Assembly (NCBI RefSeq): GCF_001661345.1
Contig: NW_017962915.1
Coordinates: forward strand, 1,288,487 to 1,352,486
From: Ascoidea rubescens DSM 1968
Taxonomy: Eukaryota; Ascomycota; Saccharomycetes; Ascoideales; Ascoideaceae
Length of the DNA: 64,000 bases
Direction of reading: 5' to 3'
Notes under the pieces: model-generated
Database searches by the model: none
The model's input: the letters and a program-made list of their open reading frames with translations, nothing else
Told to the model about the DNA's origin: nothing
Program-made: the position numbers and the translations under genes
Shown here: piece after piece, positions 31,336 to 40,680 of the stretch
How the letters are laid out: every line of letters begins with the position of its first letter
How positions within the stretch are numbered: the stretch's first letter is position 1

Positions 31336-32982
31336 TTCATCCAAACCTACAACTACAGTTACATTTCAAGCTTATAAATTTTTTTTTTTATTTTAAAGTG
31401 ATTTTAGACTTCATTTTTTTTTTTTGTTTTTAACGTTATTTCAATTACAGTTGTGCCTTTTCAGTGTTTGTGCTTTTTTAATGTTTAAGCAATTCTTGTT
31501 TTTTTATTTTTTTTATTTTTTCTTCTTATCTTTATATTACTAACTATGTCTTTTTTTTATTCTCATTCTTCTCCTCTTTGTTTGTTTCTATTTTATTTGT
31601 TTTATTGAGCTTAATCATTGTTTTTTCTTTTTCCTTTTTCCTTTTTCCTTTTCCCTTGGTTACTTTTGTCTCCTTTTATATGATTTATCATTATTTTCAA
31701 AGGTAAGTCTATTTTTCTTGTGTGTTTTTAAATTATTTTCTCTCTTTCCTCTTTTATTCATTTACTGATTGATTTTTTTTTATGAGATTTCCATGATTTT
31801 TTTAGCGGTTTTCATGATATAAATATGAAAACCTAATGATCAAAATTTCCAAGTTGTGTTGTTTCCATCTGAGCATTCGTTCCAGTGTTTTTTTCTCTGA
31901 AGGTATATTTTTGTTTTTATATAGTATCTATTACATAAATCACATATACATCACCTCCACATCACACATTGTGGACTTCAGCCACATCATGGTTCAAATC
32001 AGGCAAAAATAGCCTAGCCGCTGTGTCACATGCGCAGCCACTTTAGAAACGGGCTTCTTGAGCGTTTCTCCTGAAAATCCCAAGTTGCGTCCAAAAACAA
32101 ACAGAGATTTCCAAACACAAGTCTGGTAAAGCTTCTGAAATCAGAGCTCAAATGGATTATCACAAGACAGCGAGGATTGACCATGAAATTCACGAGTTAA
32201 GGCAGAGTCGATCAAAGGAGATATCTTATTTCCACTAAGTCTCTCCAAATCTGCTGAGATTGCTGCATTTTTTCCTGAGTTGTGAGAAATCAAACCATGT
32301 TGATATTCACCTTCAGAAGCTGATTATCATCTCATCATCAGACATTTTGTTCCGGTCAAGACGAGATGCACGTGTACATGGGTTTGATTGGCCCATAAAC
32401 ACGCATGCCTCTGCACAATCTACGAAATTGCACGCCAGAGAACAGGGCAGATGCAAGCCAGGGCTGCGGAAATTTTAATTGCGTCCAAAGTTAAGGTTTG
32501 GGCTGCATTTGATGAGTTGATCCGCGCTGTGATTGGTCTCTTCGTCTCTTTGAAGACTCGTAAAGAAATCTAACAATATGCACTGATTTATCCCAATATG
32601 TTTCTGAAAGATGGTTTAGATCTGGTTATCATTTGGATCATGAAGCTGATTTCATTTTGTTTTTTTTTCTTGTTGTTTTGCCTTTTTCTCGCTTGTTAAT
32701 AGCTGCTGCTTTTTCCTCTAGCCAACCCTTTTTTGCACTGGATGAAACCAAACCTGTTTATTGTTTCTACGTTCAAGTGACCGCATTATCAAACCTGAGT
32801 ACCCTTTTTCCAAAGAACTGGTATTTATACTGCACTTTTATTTATATTTATATTGGTATTTATATTTATATTGGTATTTATAGTCATTTTTGCGTTTATT
32901 ATTTTCATAACTATACCGAGACTAGAGTTAATATTTCTAACCATAACTTCACTCATATGCTCCTCGTTCACATATTTGCAAA
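31336..32982. other. Spacer between glucoamylase and permease genes
   Basis: This 1.65-kb tandem spacer is T-rich for the first 600 bases, with TTTTTCC repeats at about 31624-31660. It has balanced composition at 31960-32560 and is again T-rich, with a TATTTATAT-type repeat near 32830-32885, before the permease start. No gene was recognised. Confidence 0.5.
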
Positions 32983-35100
32983 ATGGCTTTAAAATCTCCA
33001 AATAGATCCTTCAAAATTCGTCCAGATATAAGCCAGGATCATAGTCCTAATACTCCTACAAATAATAATAATATAAATCAGATACCTCGACTCCGAAGTG
33101 AAAGAAACTCTTTCACAAATGATTCTAATATTTCAAATTTACATAACCAACCATCATTTATTTCCAACTTTAACGTAAATAATAGCTCAACAATGATAAA
33201 TACTCTCGATTCAATTTCAACACTTAATACTTCAATCACTCATAACGTTCAGAACATGCAAAACAACCAACGATTAACTAATCAAAATCAAAATCAAAAT
33301 CAAAATCACAACCACAATCAAAACTCAGATGACAGAAGTAATGGTTTGAGCCAATCAAACCAAATCAACAATAATTTACTATTACGAGAATTCGAAAGGT
33401 TTTCAATGGATTCTACAAGCACCTCATCCACTTTATACCATCAAGTATCCTATGAATTACATCAAATATCCTCTCCACCACTAGATAAAGAACCCGGTCA
33501 TAAATTAATGACAACTCTAAAAGCGTATCAAATACTATTCATAATATACGGTGGAATGGTGGGAACAGGTTTAATCGTCTCTTCAGGAAACTATTTGCAA
33601 AAGTCTGGCCCTTTATCTTTACTATTAGCTTACATCTTAACTGCGATAATAGTTTACTCAGTCTGTGCTGCTATCTCAGAAATGGCTGCATACCTCCCTT
33701 TACCATTCTTTGGTTCTTATCCTTCAAGATATGTCGATCCAGCTTTAGGTTTTGCGACAGGCTACTCTTTCTTATTCAGATTCCTAATTGGTTGCCCAAG
33801 GCAAATAACTGCCTGTGCTTTAGTGTTTCAATATTGGCTTCCTCCAGAAAAGGTTAATCCAGGAGTTTGGGTTTTGATTTTTTTCATTTCGGTAGCTTTG
33901 ATCAACTATTTTAACATTAAAAATTTTTCTTTAATCGAAATCTACTTGTCTCTGTTTAAAATAATAACTTTGCTAGGTCTAATATTCCTTTTAATTATTA
34001 TCATGCTAGGTGGTGGTCCAGAAAACGATGGTGTGATTGGCTTTCGCTACTGGAAAGACCCTGGCCCTTTTGCTTCATATAGTGTCGATATAGATGGTGC
34101 CACTGGAGCGTTTGCTTCCTGGATTTTATCTTTAGCAGGTTCAATCTATTCCTACATGAGCATTGAGAACTTTTGTATTATTGCTTCCGAAATTGTTAAC
34201 CCACGAAAAACCATTCCAAAATCTTTCAAAATGATTTTCTGGTCTGTGACATTCCTTTATTTATCTCTAATTCTCTTGTTGGGTATGTGTGTGCCTTATA
34301 ATGACCCTTTGTTGATTGAAGCTGTATCTTCTTCAGCATCAACCGCAACTGCTTCTCCCTTTGTTGTAGCAATCAAAAATGCTGGAATTAAAGTGCTAGA
34401 TCATGTCATAAATGCTTGCATTATTATTTTTGCGTTTTCATCTGCTAACACAAATGTTTATTTTGGAACAAGAACCCTTTATGGTTTGTCAATCTCGGGT
34501 ATTGCCCATAAAATCTTTTCAAAGACTACAAAACATGGCGTTCCAATTTACGCTTTGCTATTGGTTGTATTGTTTAATTTAATAAGTTTTATGAATATTT
34601 CAAACAAGGCTAAAGAATACTTTCAATATTTTGTCGACTTGAGCTCAATGTTTGCTCTTTTATGCTGGATATCCTTTTTGATTGCCCACATAAGGTTTAT
34701 CAAAGCATTCAAAGCTCAGGGACTTGATAGGAAAACAGATTTAAAATATAGAGCTCCTTTTGCTCCTTACTCCTCCTGGTTTGCTTTGATAACCTGTTTA
34801 ATATTAGCACTTGTCAAAAACATGAACATCTTCTTGAATATTCCTAACCAGGGATTTGATTATCAATCATTTATCAGCAGCTACATTTCAATCCCTATTT
34901 ACATAATTTGCTACTTTAGCTACAAATTGTACTATAAAACTAAAATAATTGCCCCAGCTGATGTGGACCTATTTTCATATAAAGATTATGTTGATGCCGA
35001 TGAAGAAGCCTTTTTTAGAGAAAAAAACGAGAGAGATCAACATTTGATACCCGGAACATGGAAATATAGGTGGAGAAAATTTATGGAATTGATTGAATAG
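32983..35100 (+). CDS. Amino-acid permease (YAT/AAP family), Dip5-like tail
   Basis: This plasma-membrane, proton-coupled amino-acid importer has 705 residues. The first 170 are cytosolic, rich in Asn, Gln and Ser, with an NQ/NH repeat around 105-116. The conserved core starts with LKAYQILFIIYGGMVGTGLIVSSG (the family has ...I..GG.IGTGLF...), and about 12 hydrophobic helices follow to about residue 650. They include FFGSYPSRYVDPALGFATGY, IASEIVNPRKTIPKSF and SSANTNVYFGTRTLYGLS. The C-terminal segment TKIIAPADVDLFSYKDY resembles the TDVDL-type tail of Dip5 (dicarboxylic amino-acid permease), so a Dip5-like role is possible; the substrate is not proven. The long N-terminus, possibly an arrestin/ubiquitin control region, is unusual for the family (usually 550-620 aa). 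Confidence 0.88.
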   Translation: MALKSPNRSFKIRPDISQDHSPNTPTNNNNINQIPRLRSERNSFTNDSNISNLHNQPSFISNFNVNNSSTMINTLDSISTLNTSITHNVQNMQNNQRLTNQNQNQNQNHNHNQNSDDRSNGLSQSNQINNNLLLREFERFSMDSTSTSSTLYHQVSYELHQISSPPLDKEPGHKLMTTLKAYQILFIIYGGMVGTGLIVSSGNYLQKSGPLSLLLAYILTAIIVYSVCAAISEMAAYLPLPFFGSYPSRYVDPALGFATGYSFLFRFLIGCPRQITACALVFQYWLPPEKVNPGVWVLIFFISVALINYFNIKNFSLIEIYLSLFKIITLLGLIFLLIIIMLGGGPENDGVIGFRYWKDPGPFASYSVDIDGATGAFASWILSLAGSIYSYMSIENFCIIASEIVNPRKTIPKSFKMIFWSVTFLYLSLILLLGMCVPYNDPLLIEAVSSSASTATASPFVVAIKNAGIKVLDHVINACIIIFAFSSANTNVYFGTRTLYGLSISGIAHKIFSKTTKHGVPIYALLLVVLFNLISFMNISNKAKEYFQYFVDLSSMFALLCWISFLIAHIRFIKAFKAQGLDRKTDLKYRAPFAPYSSWFALITCLILALVKNMNIFLNIPNQGFDYQSFISSYISIPIYIICYFSYKLYYKTKIIAPADVDLFSYKDYVDADEEAFFREKNERDQHLIPGTWKYRWRKFMELIE

Positions 35101-35965
35101 TTTCTTAAATTATTTGAAATTATTTGAAATTATTTTTTCATTGTACCCAATTTGGTTGCTTTTATCTCTTTATTGTTTGTTTTTATTGCTTTAATCTATT
35201 GATTACTCAAATACCTTTTGTGTATTTTCTTCTATATTCTTTGTTTTTGATGAATTTATAAATATTGTTTTATTTTTTTTAAAATGATTATTAAACCAAT
35301 TGGTGACAAAATCATCACAGAAAGCAATATCAAGGAAATATCAATATAGGAAAAATGTTTGTTAACGATAACAATTTTTTCATTATGATAAAAGTTTATT
35401 CACAAAAATCTCTTTGGAATTTGAAAAAAAATTATTTTTTTAATATAAAAGATATTCATTTTGTGTTGTATTGGACCCGAAACTAAAAACAATACTGTGT
35501 TCTTTTATAATAAATCTCTAATTCCCTTTTCAAGATTATTTTTATGGTTCAATTTCCCATTCACTTCCAATTTCACTTAAAAAGAATCATAAACAACAAT
35601 CGAAATTGCTTTTAGAAAATACTATTTACCAAATTGATAAGATCAAAATCAGTCAATATACAGAACATAGTTATTTTTGAAAATATTGTACATCACTCAG
35701 TTCAATTGTGATTTATAATAATTTCTTCTAGTAAATGTCATTTCTATCAATTTGTTTGTACTAAGAGGTTTTTGCTATTGTTACAAAACAAATAAAAGGT
35801 TTCTACTAAGGGGTCTGATTTACACAGCTAATAGGAGCTATATTAGTTTTTTCAAATAAATAGTCACTCAGCTTTATTAATAAATATGCTCACTATCAAA
35901 TGAAACTGAAACTAAATTTTTTGTTTTTCAAAAATGACATTAGCAAAAATGATAATATTATTGAT
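35101..35965. other. Convergent spacer permease / F-box-LRR pseudogene
   Basis: This AT-rich 865-bp spacer contains the permease 3' end (repeats of TTATTTGAAA just after the stop). No gene or RNA was recognised. Confidence 0.6.
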
Positions 35966-37797
35966 CTAAGTATCCTCCAGTATTAAAGAGAAACAGCCTC
36001 GTTTATCTCTGACAATTTTGAATCTTTTTTTTTGTGATTTTTTTTCACAATAAGGATTAACACCAATTAACTGTTGTAGTGCTTCGAGTTTGATCATTTC
36101 TTTTTCACCAATATAATTATCTTTCAACTTAAGAACTTTTAAATTTTTTAGTTTTGATATATTATTGACTTCGGAAATTCTATTATTCAGCAAGTTTAAT
36201 GTCGTTAAATGAACCAATTTTGATAAATTTTTAATTTCATTGATCGAATTCCAACTAAGATTTAATTTTTTCAACGCAATTAATTTTGATAATCCATCAA
36301 TTCTTCTAATATTATTCAGAGATAAATTAAGATATGTAAAGAAAACTAATCTATTCAATTTTTCAATTTTTGTGATTCCACAAACTGATAAATTTAAAGA
36401 TCTTAAATTTACTGGATTATCTAGATATTAAATCTTCCAAATGTGGCAATTATATGATAAATCCAAATATTCTAACTCAGTTAATTTATCTAGATTCTCT
36501 ATTTTTGTAATGTTATCGTTTGATAGTATTAATTTTTTTAGATTTTTTAACCTGTCTAAATTTTCAATTTTCTCGATATTTAGATTATGAGATAAATCCA
36601 AACATACTAAGTTGATCAACATGTCTAGGTTCTTAATTTTCAGGATGTTGGTATTTGATAGTATTACTGTTTTTAAATTTATTAGCATATCCAAGTTTTC
36701 AATGTTCCAAAGTACATTATTATATGATAAATTTAAATATTTTAGATTGATCAATGTGTCCAAATTTTCTATTTTCTTGATGTTTGCTTTTAGTATTAGT
36801 TTTTTTAGATTTTTTAACTTATCTAAGTTTTCTATTTTTTTAATATTTGAATTATGTGATAAATTTAAATATGTTAGATTGATCAATGCATCAAAATTTT
36901 CTATTTTTTGGATGGTTATGTTTGACAATGTTAATTTTTTTAGATTAGTTAATTTATCCTAATTTTCAATTGGAACTGCTTGATTATCACGAATACTCAA
37001 AATATCTCTAAATGCAACACTTATGTCTTTTAAACTAAAATGTTTTACAATGGATTTACTAAATTTAATAAAATAAGAGGAAAAAACCAAATGGAATTCA
37101 ATAAAGTACTCAAAAAATTGATGATTTAAATCATACAAATGTATATGATCAATTTTATGTAAATCATGAGATATAGTAAGAGGTTTTTTTTAAGACTTTT
37201 GGCAATTTATTCCAATCCAGAGTTCCATAGCCAGTTGTTATATCTTTTAAATGTTTTGAATTACTTAAAATCACCTTTCCGATTGTATCAATCTTATCAA
37301 TACTCTCTAATTATGTATTTTTAAATGGAGCAACAGCATTAACAAAAAGCTGAAAATGTTCTATTTTGATTGAATTGTCTGATAGTTGATTTAGAGTATC
37401 AAACTCATCTATATTCTCTAAACATGTAAAGAAAAACCTCAAAATTCTGCAAAACTTTAATATTTCAGAGTTAAATAGATGTAAATATTTGAAATGGATC
37501 TTCAAAAATGACTGTTTATTAATATCATACAGACCAGTCAATATTATATCTTTAAATAGTGATGATAATGCGGAAAATTTGATCGAATTATTATCCGATA
37601 AACTAAATAGCCACAATTGATCCATTTGTAAATAAGTAAATATCATATTAAACAACTCAAAAGAAATCATATTAAGTGGTTTACGGGATGATATCGCTTG
37701 TGCTTTATTTGAATCATTATGATACTTCCCCCAAAAAAGCTGGTATGCATTCATTGTTTGGAATTAATAAACTTGTTATTTTGATGAAGGTAGACAT
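35966..37797 (-). pseudogene. Broken F-box / leucine-rich-repeat gene
   Basis: On the minus strand a protein of roughly 600 residues can be followed through several lesions. A likely original ATG at 37795-37797 runs out of frame after about 26 codons. The next frame, from ATG 37752-37754, holds an F-box-like segment (ISFELFNMIFTYLQMDQLWL). A TAA stands at 37311-37313 with coding continuing in the same frame. A frameshift lies near a run of eight T at 37184-37191, then TAG at 36959-36961 and TAA at 36428-36430. From about 36960 down to 36100 it encodes SDS22-type repeats of about 22 residues (IENLDKLxNLKKLILS, LNLSHN). The end is Lys-rich and finishes at 35966. F-box/LRR proteins act as SCF ubiquitin-ligase receptors; this copy should be inactive. 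Confidence 0.8.
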
Positions 37798-37942
37798 GAA
37801 TAAGCAAAGAATGCTCAGCATAATTATATATCTTCAGCAATCAAATGGTGTATTTTAAGACATATAGATGGATTCATGTCGAAAATGCGTTTCTTCTTTT
37901 TGTCTGCGTTAATATGCGTTAATATGCAGGGACTTTCTTGGC

Positions 37943-37962
37943 CTCCGAATTCTGTTTCGGAG
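37943..37962. repeat. Perfect inverted repeat CTCCGAA / TTCGGAG
   Basis: CTCCGAA (37943-37949) and TTCGGAG (37956-37962) flank six bases. The everted CCG/CGG triplets look like a zinc-cluster factor site or a short hairpin, inside a GC-rich island of an AT-rich region. Confidence 0.7.
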
Positions 37963-38101
37963 TCCACTTTCCGATAGCGCCGGGCCTTATGTATACAATC
38001 TGGTTTGTGTCTACGCCCGGGCTTAACTATTGAAATGTTGATGCCAAATCAGATCACAAATATTAATACAGAATTGCAAATAAAACAAAGCATTAGTTTA
38101 A

Positions 38102-38428
38102 TCATCGGTAGTTGTCCATTTGAAATTGCAATTCAATCATAGCTCTTGTGACAACCTCTTCGTTCAGAATAACACCAATTGAATAGTTCAATTGGACATT
38201 ATAAGTATTAAAGCAGCTCTAACGGTGTACCATCTTGATCAAACATATTATCGATTAGCTCTCTTTACCATCGTTGCAATTTTATATCGAATCTTACTAT
38301 CAATTTCCTTATTTAATTAACATATTTTCTCTGAGAGATTTTGAATTTTAAGTGGACCTTTAGAGAAAGCAACAATTCTATCCGATAAAAATATAAAAAC
38401 TGCTGGTGGTAACTTTTGCTTGCAAATG
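38102..38428 (-). pseudogene. Decayed coding relic of unknown family
   Basis: Minus-strand translation gives protein-like segments in shifting frames. One starts near 38428 with LPPAVFIFLSDRIVAFSKGP. After a stop it continues LNKEIDSKIRYKIATMVKRA; a frame change gives DNMFDQDGTPLELL. Another gives YSIGVILNEEVVTRAMIELQ, ending at TGA 38102-38104. At least two frameshifts and several stops are needed to read it through, so it is a fossil if real. No family was recognised. It is adjacent to the F-box/LRR remains and on the same strand. Confidence 0.4.
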
Positions 38429-38688
38429 CATTATCTATCTTCTTTAATATACCACAATTTGGAATTTGGTTAACAAAACAAACTATTTAATTACACTATC
38501 AAACTGATTCTTTTATCAAATGATGATGATGTATGAATAAGAGCAAGATGATATAACAGGAATAGTTTATCTTGTTGGGGGTCATAGAGAAATTTTATAA
38601 AGGAAATTAACTAGCAATTAAGGGATCTCAAGTAATAAGATTTGATTTAATTATATTCTTTCTGCTGCCCATCATCATCTCATTTACG

Positions 38689-38886
38689 ATGGATAAATTT
38701 ATCGAGCAAGCTAACCAGCTCACTAAATCAGTCATGGAAATTAAAGATCAACTGCAATTATTTAAATTGAACAGCCAAATTAATTTTGACAAACTTAAAC
38801 AGAAGATAAACTCAGTTCATATATCATGTACTAATTCTTCACAATACATAAAGTCTATGCTAAGCAAAAAACCAGAGAGTATGTGA
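38689..38886 (+). CDS. Small hydrophilic helical protein (hypothetical)
   Basis: This is a 65-residue frame from ATG 38689. It reads as one amphipathic, probably coiled-coil helix (residues 1-50, heptad-like Leu/Ile/Val spacing, e.g. IEQANQLTKSVMEIKDQLQL), with no membrane segment and a Ser/Lys end. Size and style resemble small subunits of coiled-coil complexes (DASH, BLOC-1 or Mediator type), but no specific match was recognised. The last codons overlap a perfect GTATGT donor-like hexamer at 38879-38884. Splicing to a CAG at 39027-39029 would replace the end with a few other residues, but the branch site is weak. It lies amid pseudogenes on the opposite strand. Confidence 0.45.
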   Translation: MDKFIEQANQLTKSVMEIKDQLQLFKLNSQINFDKLKQKINSVHISCTNSSQYIKSMLSKKPESM

Positions 38887-39079
38887 GTGAATATAGATAT
38901 ATTTAATAATCCCATAAAAACCCTATCCTTTTGATTTGTTTCCCTCAATTCAAAAAAAAGAGAGAAAAATAATAATAAAAAAAGGAATAAATAACAATAA
39001 GGGGAATTGATAATAACGCTAAAAACGTCAGCTATGGATATACCAATTGAATAGTTCTACTTCCAACAACTGACTGTCC

Positions 39080-39351
39080 TCTCGGTAGTATCAAGTTGAA
39101 TAATAATGATAATGCAGAAAGTTTAATTGAATTATTATCTGATAAACTGAATAGAAACAATTTATCAATTGGTAATCAATTGAATATCATGTTTGGCAAT
39201 TCAAGAAGAATCATACTACCAAGGTGATTACAAAATGACATCGGGAACATTTTAGCTGAATCACCAAGAAACTCTCTGTAACACAGTTAATTGGTAGTGA
39301 TTTTGCAAAGTTCATTAATGGACTTGTTGATTTGATGGTGGAGGAAGACAT
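39080..39351 (-). pseudogene. Second, decayed copy of the F-box gene start
   Basis: This minus-strand stretch is clearly homologous to 37540-37797. The ATG at 39349-39351 sits in a context (GAGCATTCTT...TATTCATGTCT) matching that of 37797. After a frameshift, the peptide MILLELPNMIFN-stop-LPIDKLFLFS, continuing SLSDNNSIKLSALSLLF, parallels MISFELFNMIFTYLQMDQLW and SLSDNNSIKFSALSSLF of the larger pseudogene. Nucleotide identity in the shared core is high by eye. Homology stops near 39080, so only the F-box part survives. It indicates an old local duplication of the family. Confidence 0.7.
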
Positions 39352-39549
39352 GAATAGAAGAAGAATGCTCGACGTCTTTATATATCTTGTATTCGTAAAT
39401 GTCATACAGTCCTATAAACTGGATTTAGGGACAAGCCAAAAACCACTTCACTCTGATGGTGTCTCTGGGTATAGTTCCTTAAATTGCAAAACAGGCACTA
39501 GGTAGTGCATCCCATTCTACCCAGCTTTGAGATTTTCATATTTTTTAAA

Positions 39550-39790
39550 TTATAATATTTTAAAATTCTCAAAAGTTTGACCATGTAAATCATTGGAGTA
39601 AACATGAATAATTTCGTTTGGAGTATGAAAATCAAGACAAATCATCCTTATTCCTGTTGAAATGTGGCATTTGATTGAATTCACTAGTTTCCACTGGTGT
39701 ATTCGAGATGGAATATTGGAAAAAACTAGCACAATTATTGATGCCCTTCATGAACCACCAATAATCAACATCCAAAGTTAATTCTAATAT
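39550..39790 (-). pseudogene. Coding relic, possibly from the same F-box/LRR family
   Basis: On the minus strand an open stretch of about 60 codons ends at TAA 39550-39552 and reads like real protein (IVLVFSNIPSRIHQWKLVNS, ICLDFHTPNEIIHVYSNDLH). Upstream, in another frame, LDVDYWWFMKGINN extends it to about 39790. No start codon in a good context is present. Its position and strand suggest a link to the neighbouring F-box remains, but no direct sequence match to them was seen. Confidence 0.35.
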
Positions 39791-40099
39791 CCTTTATATA
39801 ATTTGAGTTGTTTCAACCTTGAAATCCAAGGTTGGTATCTCCAGCCATCAGCGCTTTTTCTTTGGCAAAATTAGCTGCCAACTCATGCTGAATTTTCATC
39901 TGGAAAATTCAAATCTTTGCTATTTGTTTTAAACACTGAATTTGAATTTTTGATTTTGGTTTTTGAGTCCTGATTTCTACTTTCCGAAAGTTTGTTTAAT
40001 CGGTATGGTTGAAACAAAAACCAACCACAGAGCTATTTTGCTGTGATTATCAAACATCAATTAACCAATTAATCCATAAAGTTATTTTTTTTCACCATA
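39791..40099. promoter_or_regulatory. Upstream region of the complex I subunit gene
   Basis: This balanced-to-AT-rich spacer ends in a T-rich run directly before the start codon. A hairpin with 8-bp arms lies at 39814-39834 (CAACCTTG, 5-base loop, CAAGGTTG). No named factor site was recognised. Confidence 0.4.
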
Positions 40100-40372
40100 A
40101 TGGCTACAGATCCTTGGGCAAGAAGGTATGTGTCTCGACTTCAATTTATTGTGCCAGTTTCCCTCTTTAATTGAATAAGCTCTAACGAATAACTTCACTT
40201 TTTTTCCTCCATTACAATTATGAACAGAGAAGCATGGAGATACCAAGGTGCTTTTGCTAATAGATATAAAGGTGCTCTTCCTGGTTTCGGCACAGCATGT
40301 GTATTATTCGTAGCTTATTGTGCTTACGAAAAGATATTTTTGAAGAAGGATCATCATGATGAACATCATTAA
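40100..40372 (+). CDS. NADH:ubiquinone oxidoreductase B12-type subunit (NDUFB3-like), spliced
   Basis: This small accessory membrane-arm subunit of mitochondrial complex I is encoded by exon 1 (40100-40125) and exon 2 (40228-40372), giving 56 residues. The reading begins MATDPWARREAWRYQGAF, the hallmark of fungal NDUFB3 proteins (D-P-W-x-R-x-E-x-W-R). It is followed by RYKGALPGFG, one membrane helix (about 30-46) and a His/Asp-rich end. The intron (102 nt) has a canonical GTATGT donor, a CTAAC branch site at 40182-40186, a pyrimidine tract and a CAG acceptor. Splicing joins AG and A to an Arg codon, which restores the family motif exactly. The presence of this gene implies a functional complex I, absent from Saccharomycetaceae. 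It is too short and split to appear as a long frame. Confidence 0.88.
40126..40227 (+). other. Intron in the complex I subunit gene
   Basis: Donor GTATGT at 40126-40131, branch CTAAC at 40182-40186, and acceptor CAG ending at 40227; phase 2. The intron lies eight codons into the gene, a common 5' position in yeasts. Confidence 0.88.
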
Positions 40373-40680
40373 ATTTCCAGTTATTAAGGCTGGTTTTTTT
40401 ATTTGTCCTGAGCAACGTTAACACTGATTATATTCTGCAAAAAAATTTTCTTCTTATAAATACTGTTTCACGACTAAAAAAAATATAAAATTATATGAAT
40501 TGAAACTATTTAAATAAAAGATACAAGATCTAGTAAATCGTTTTCACCAGCTAAATTTTTCATTTGGAGTTTCTTGAAAATTTTTCTAATTCAAAACAAA
40601 TGGTATGGAATGATTAGATTAATTATTTTATACTGTTGGAAGTTCGATAAAACGTAGAAATCGAAATAAGAACCCATGTT

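Larger units (their letters stand above)
37798..38688. other. Relic-rich spacer with GC palindrome
   Basis: This spacer lies upstream of the F-box/LRR pseudogene. It contains a GC-rich patch (37935-38030) with a perfect hairpin at 37943-37962 and a looser pair of GCCGGGC/GCCCGGGC blocks, plus a coding relic at 38102-38428 (own entry). The rest is AT-rich; the part before 38689 presumably holds the promoter of the small gene there. Confidence 0.5.
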
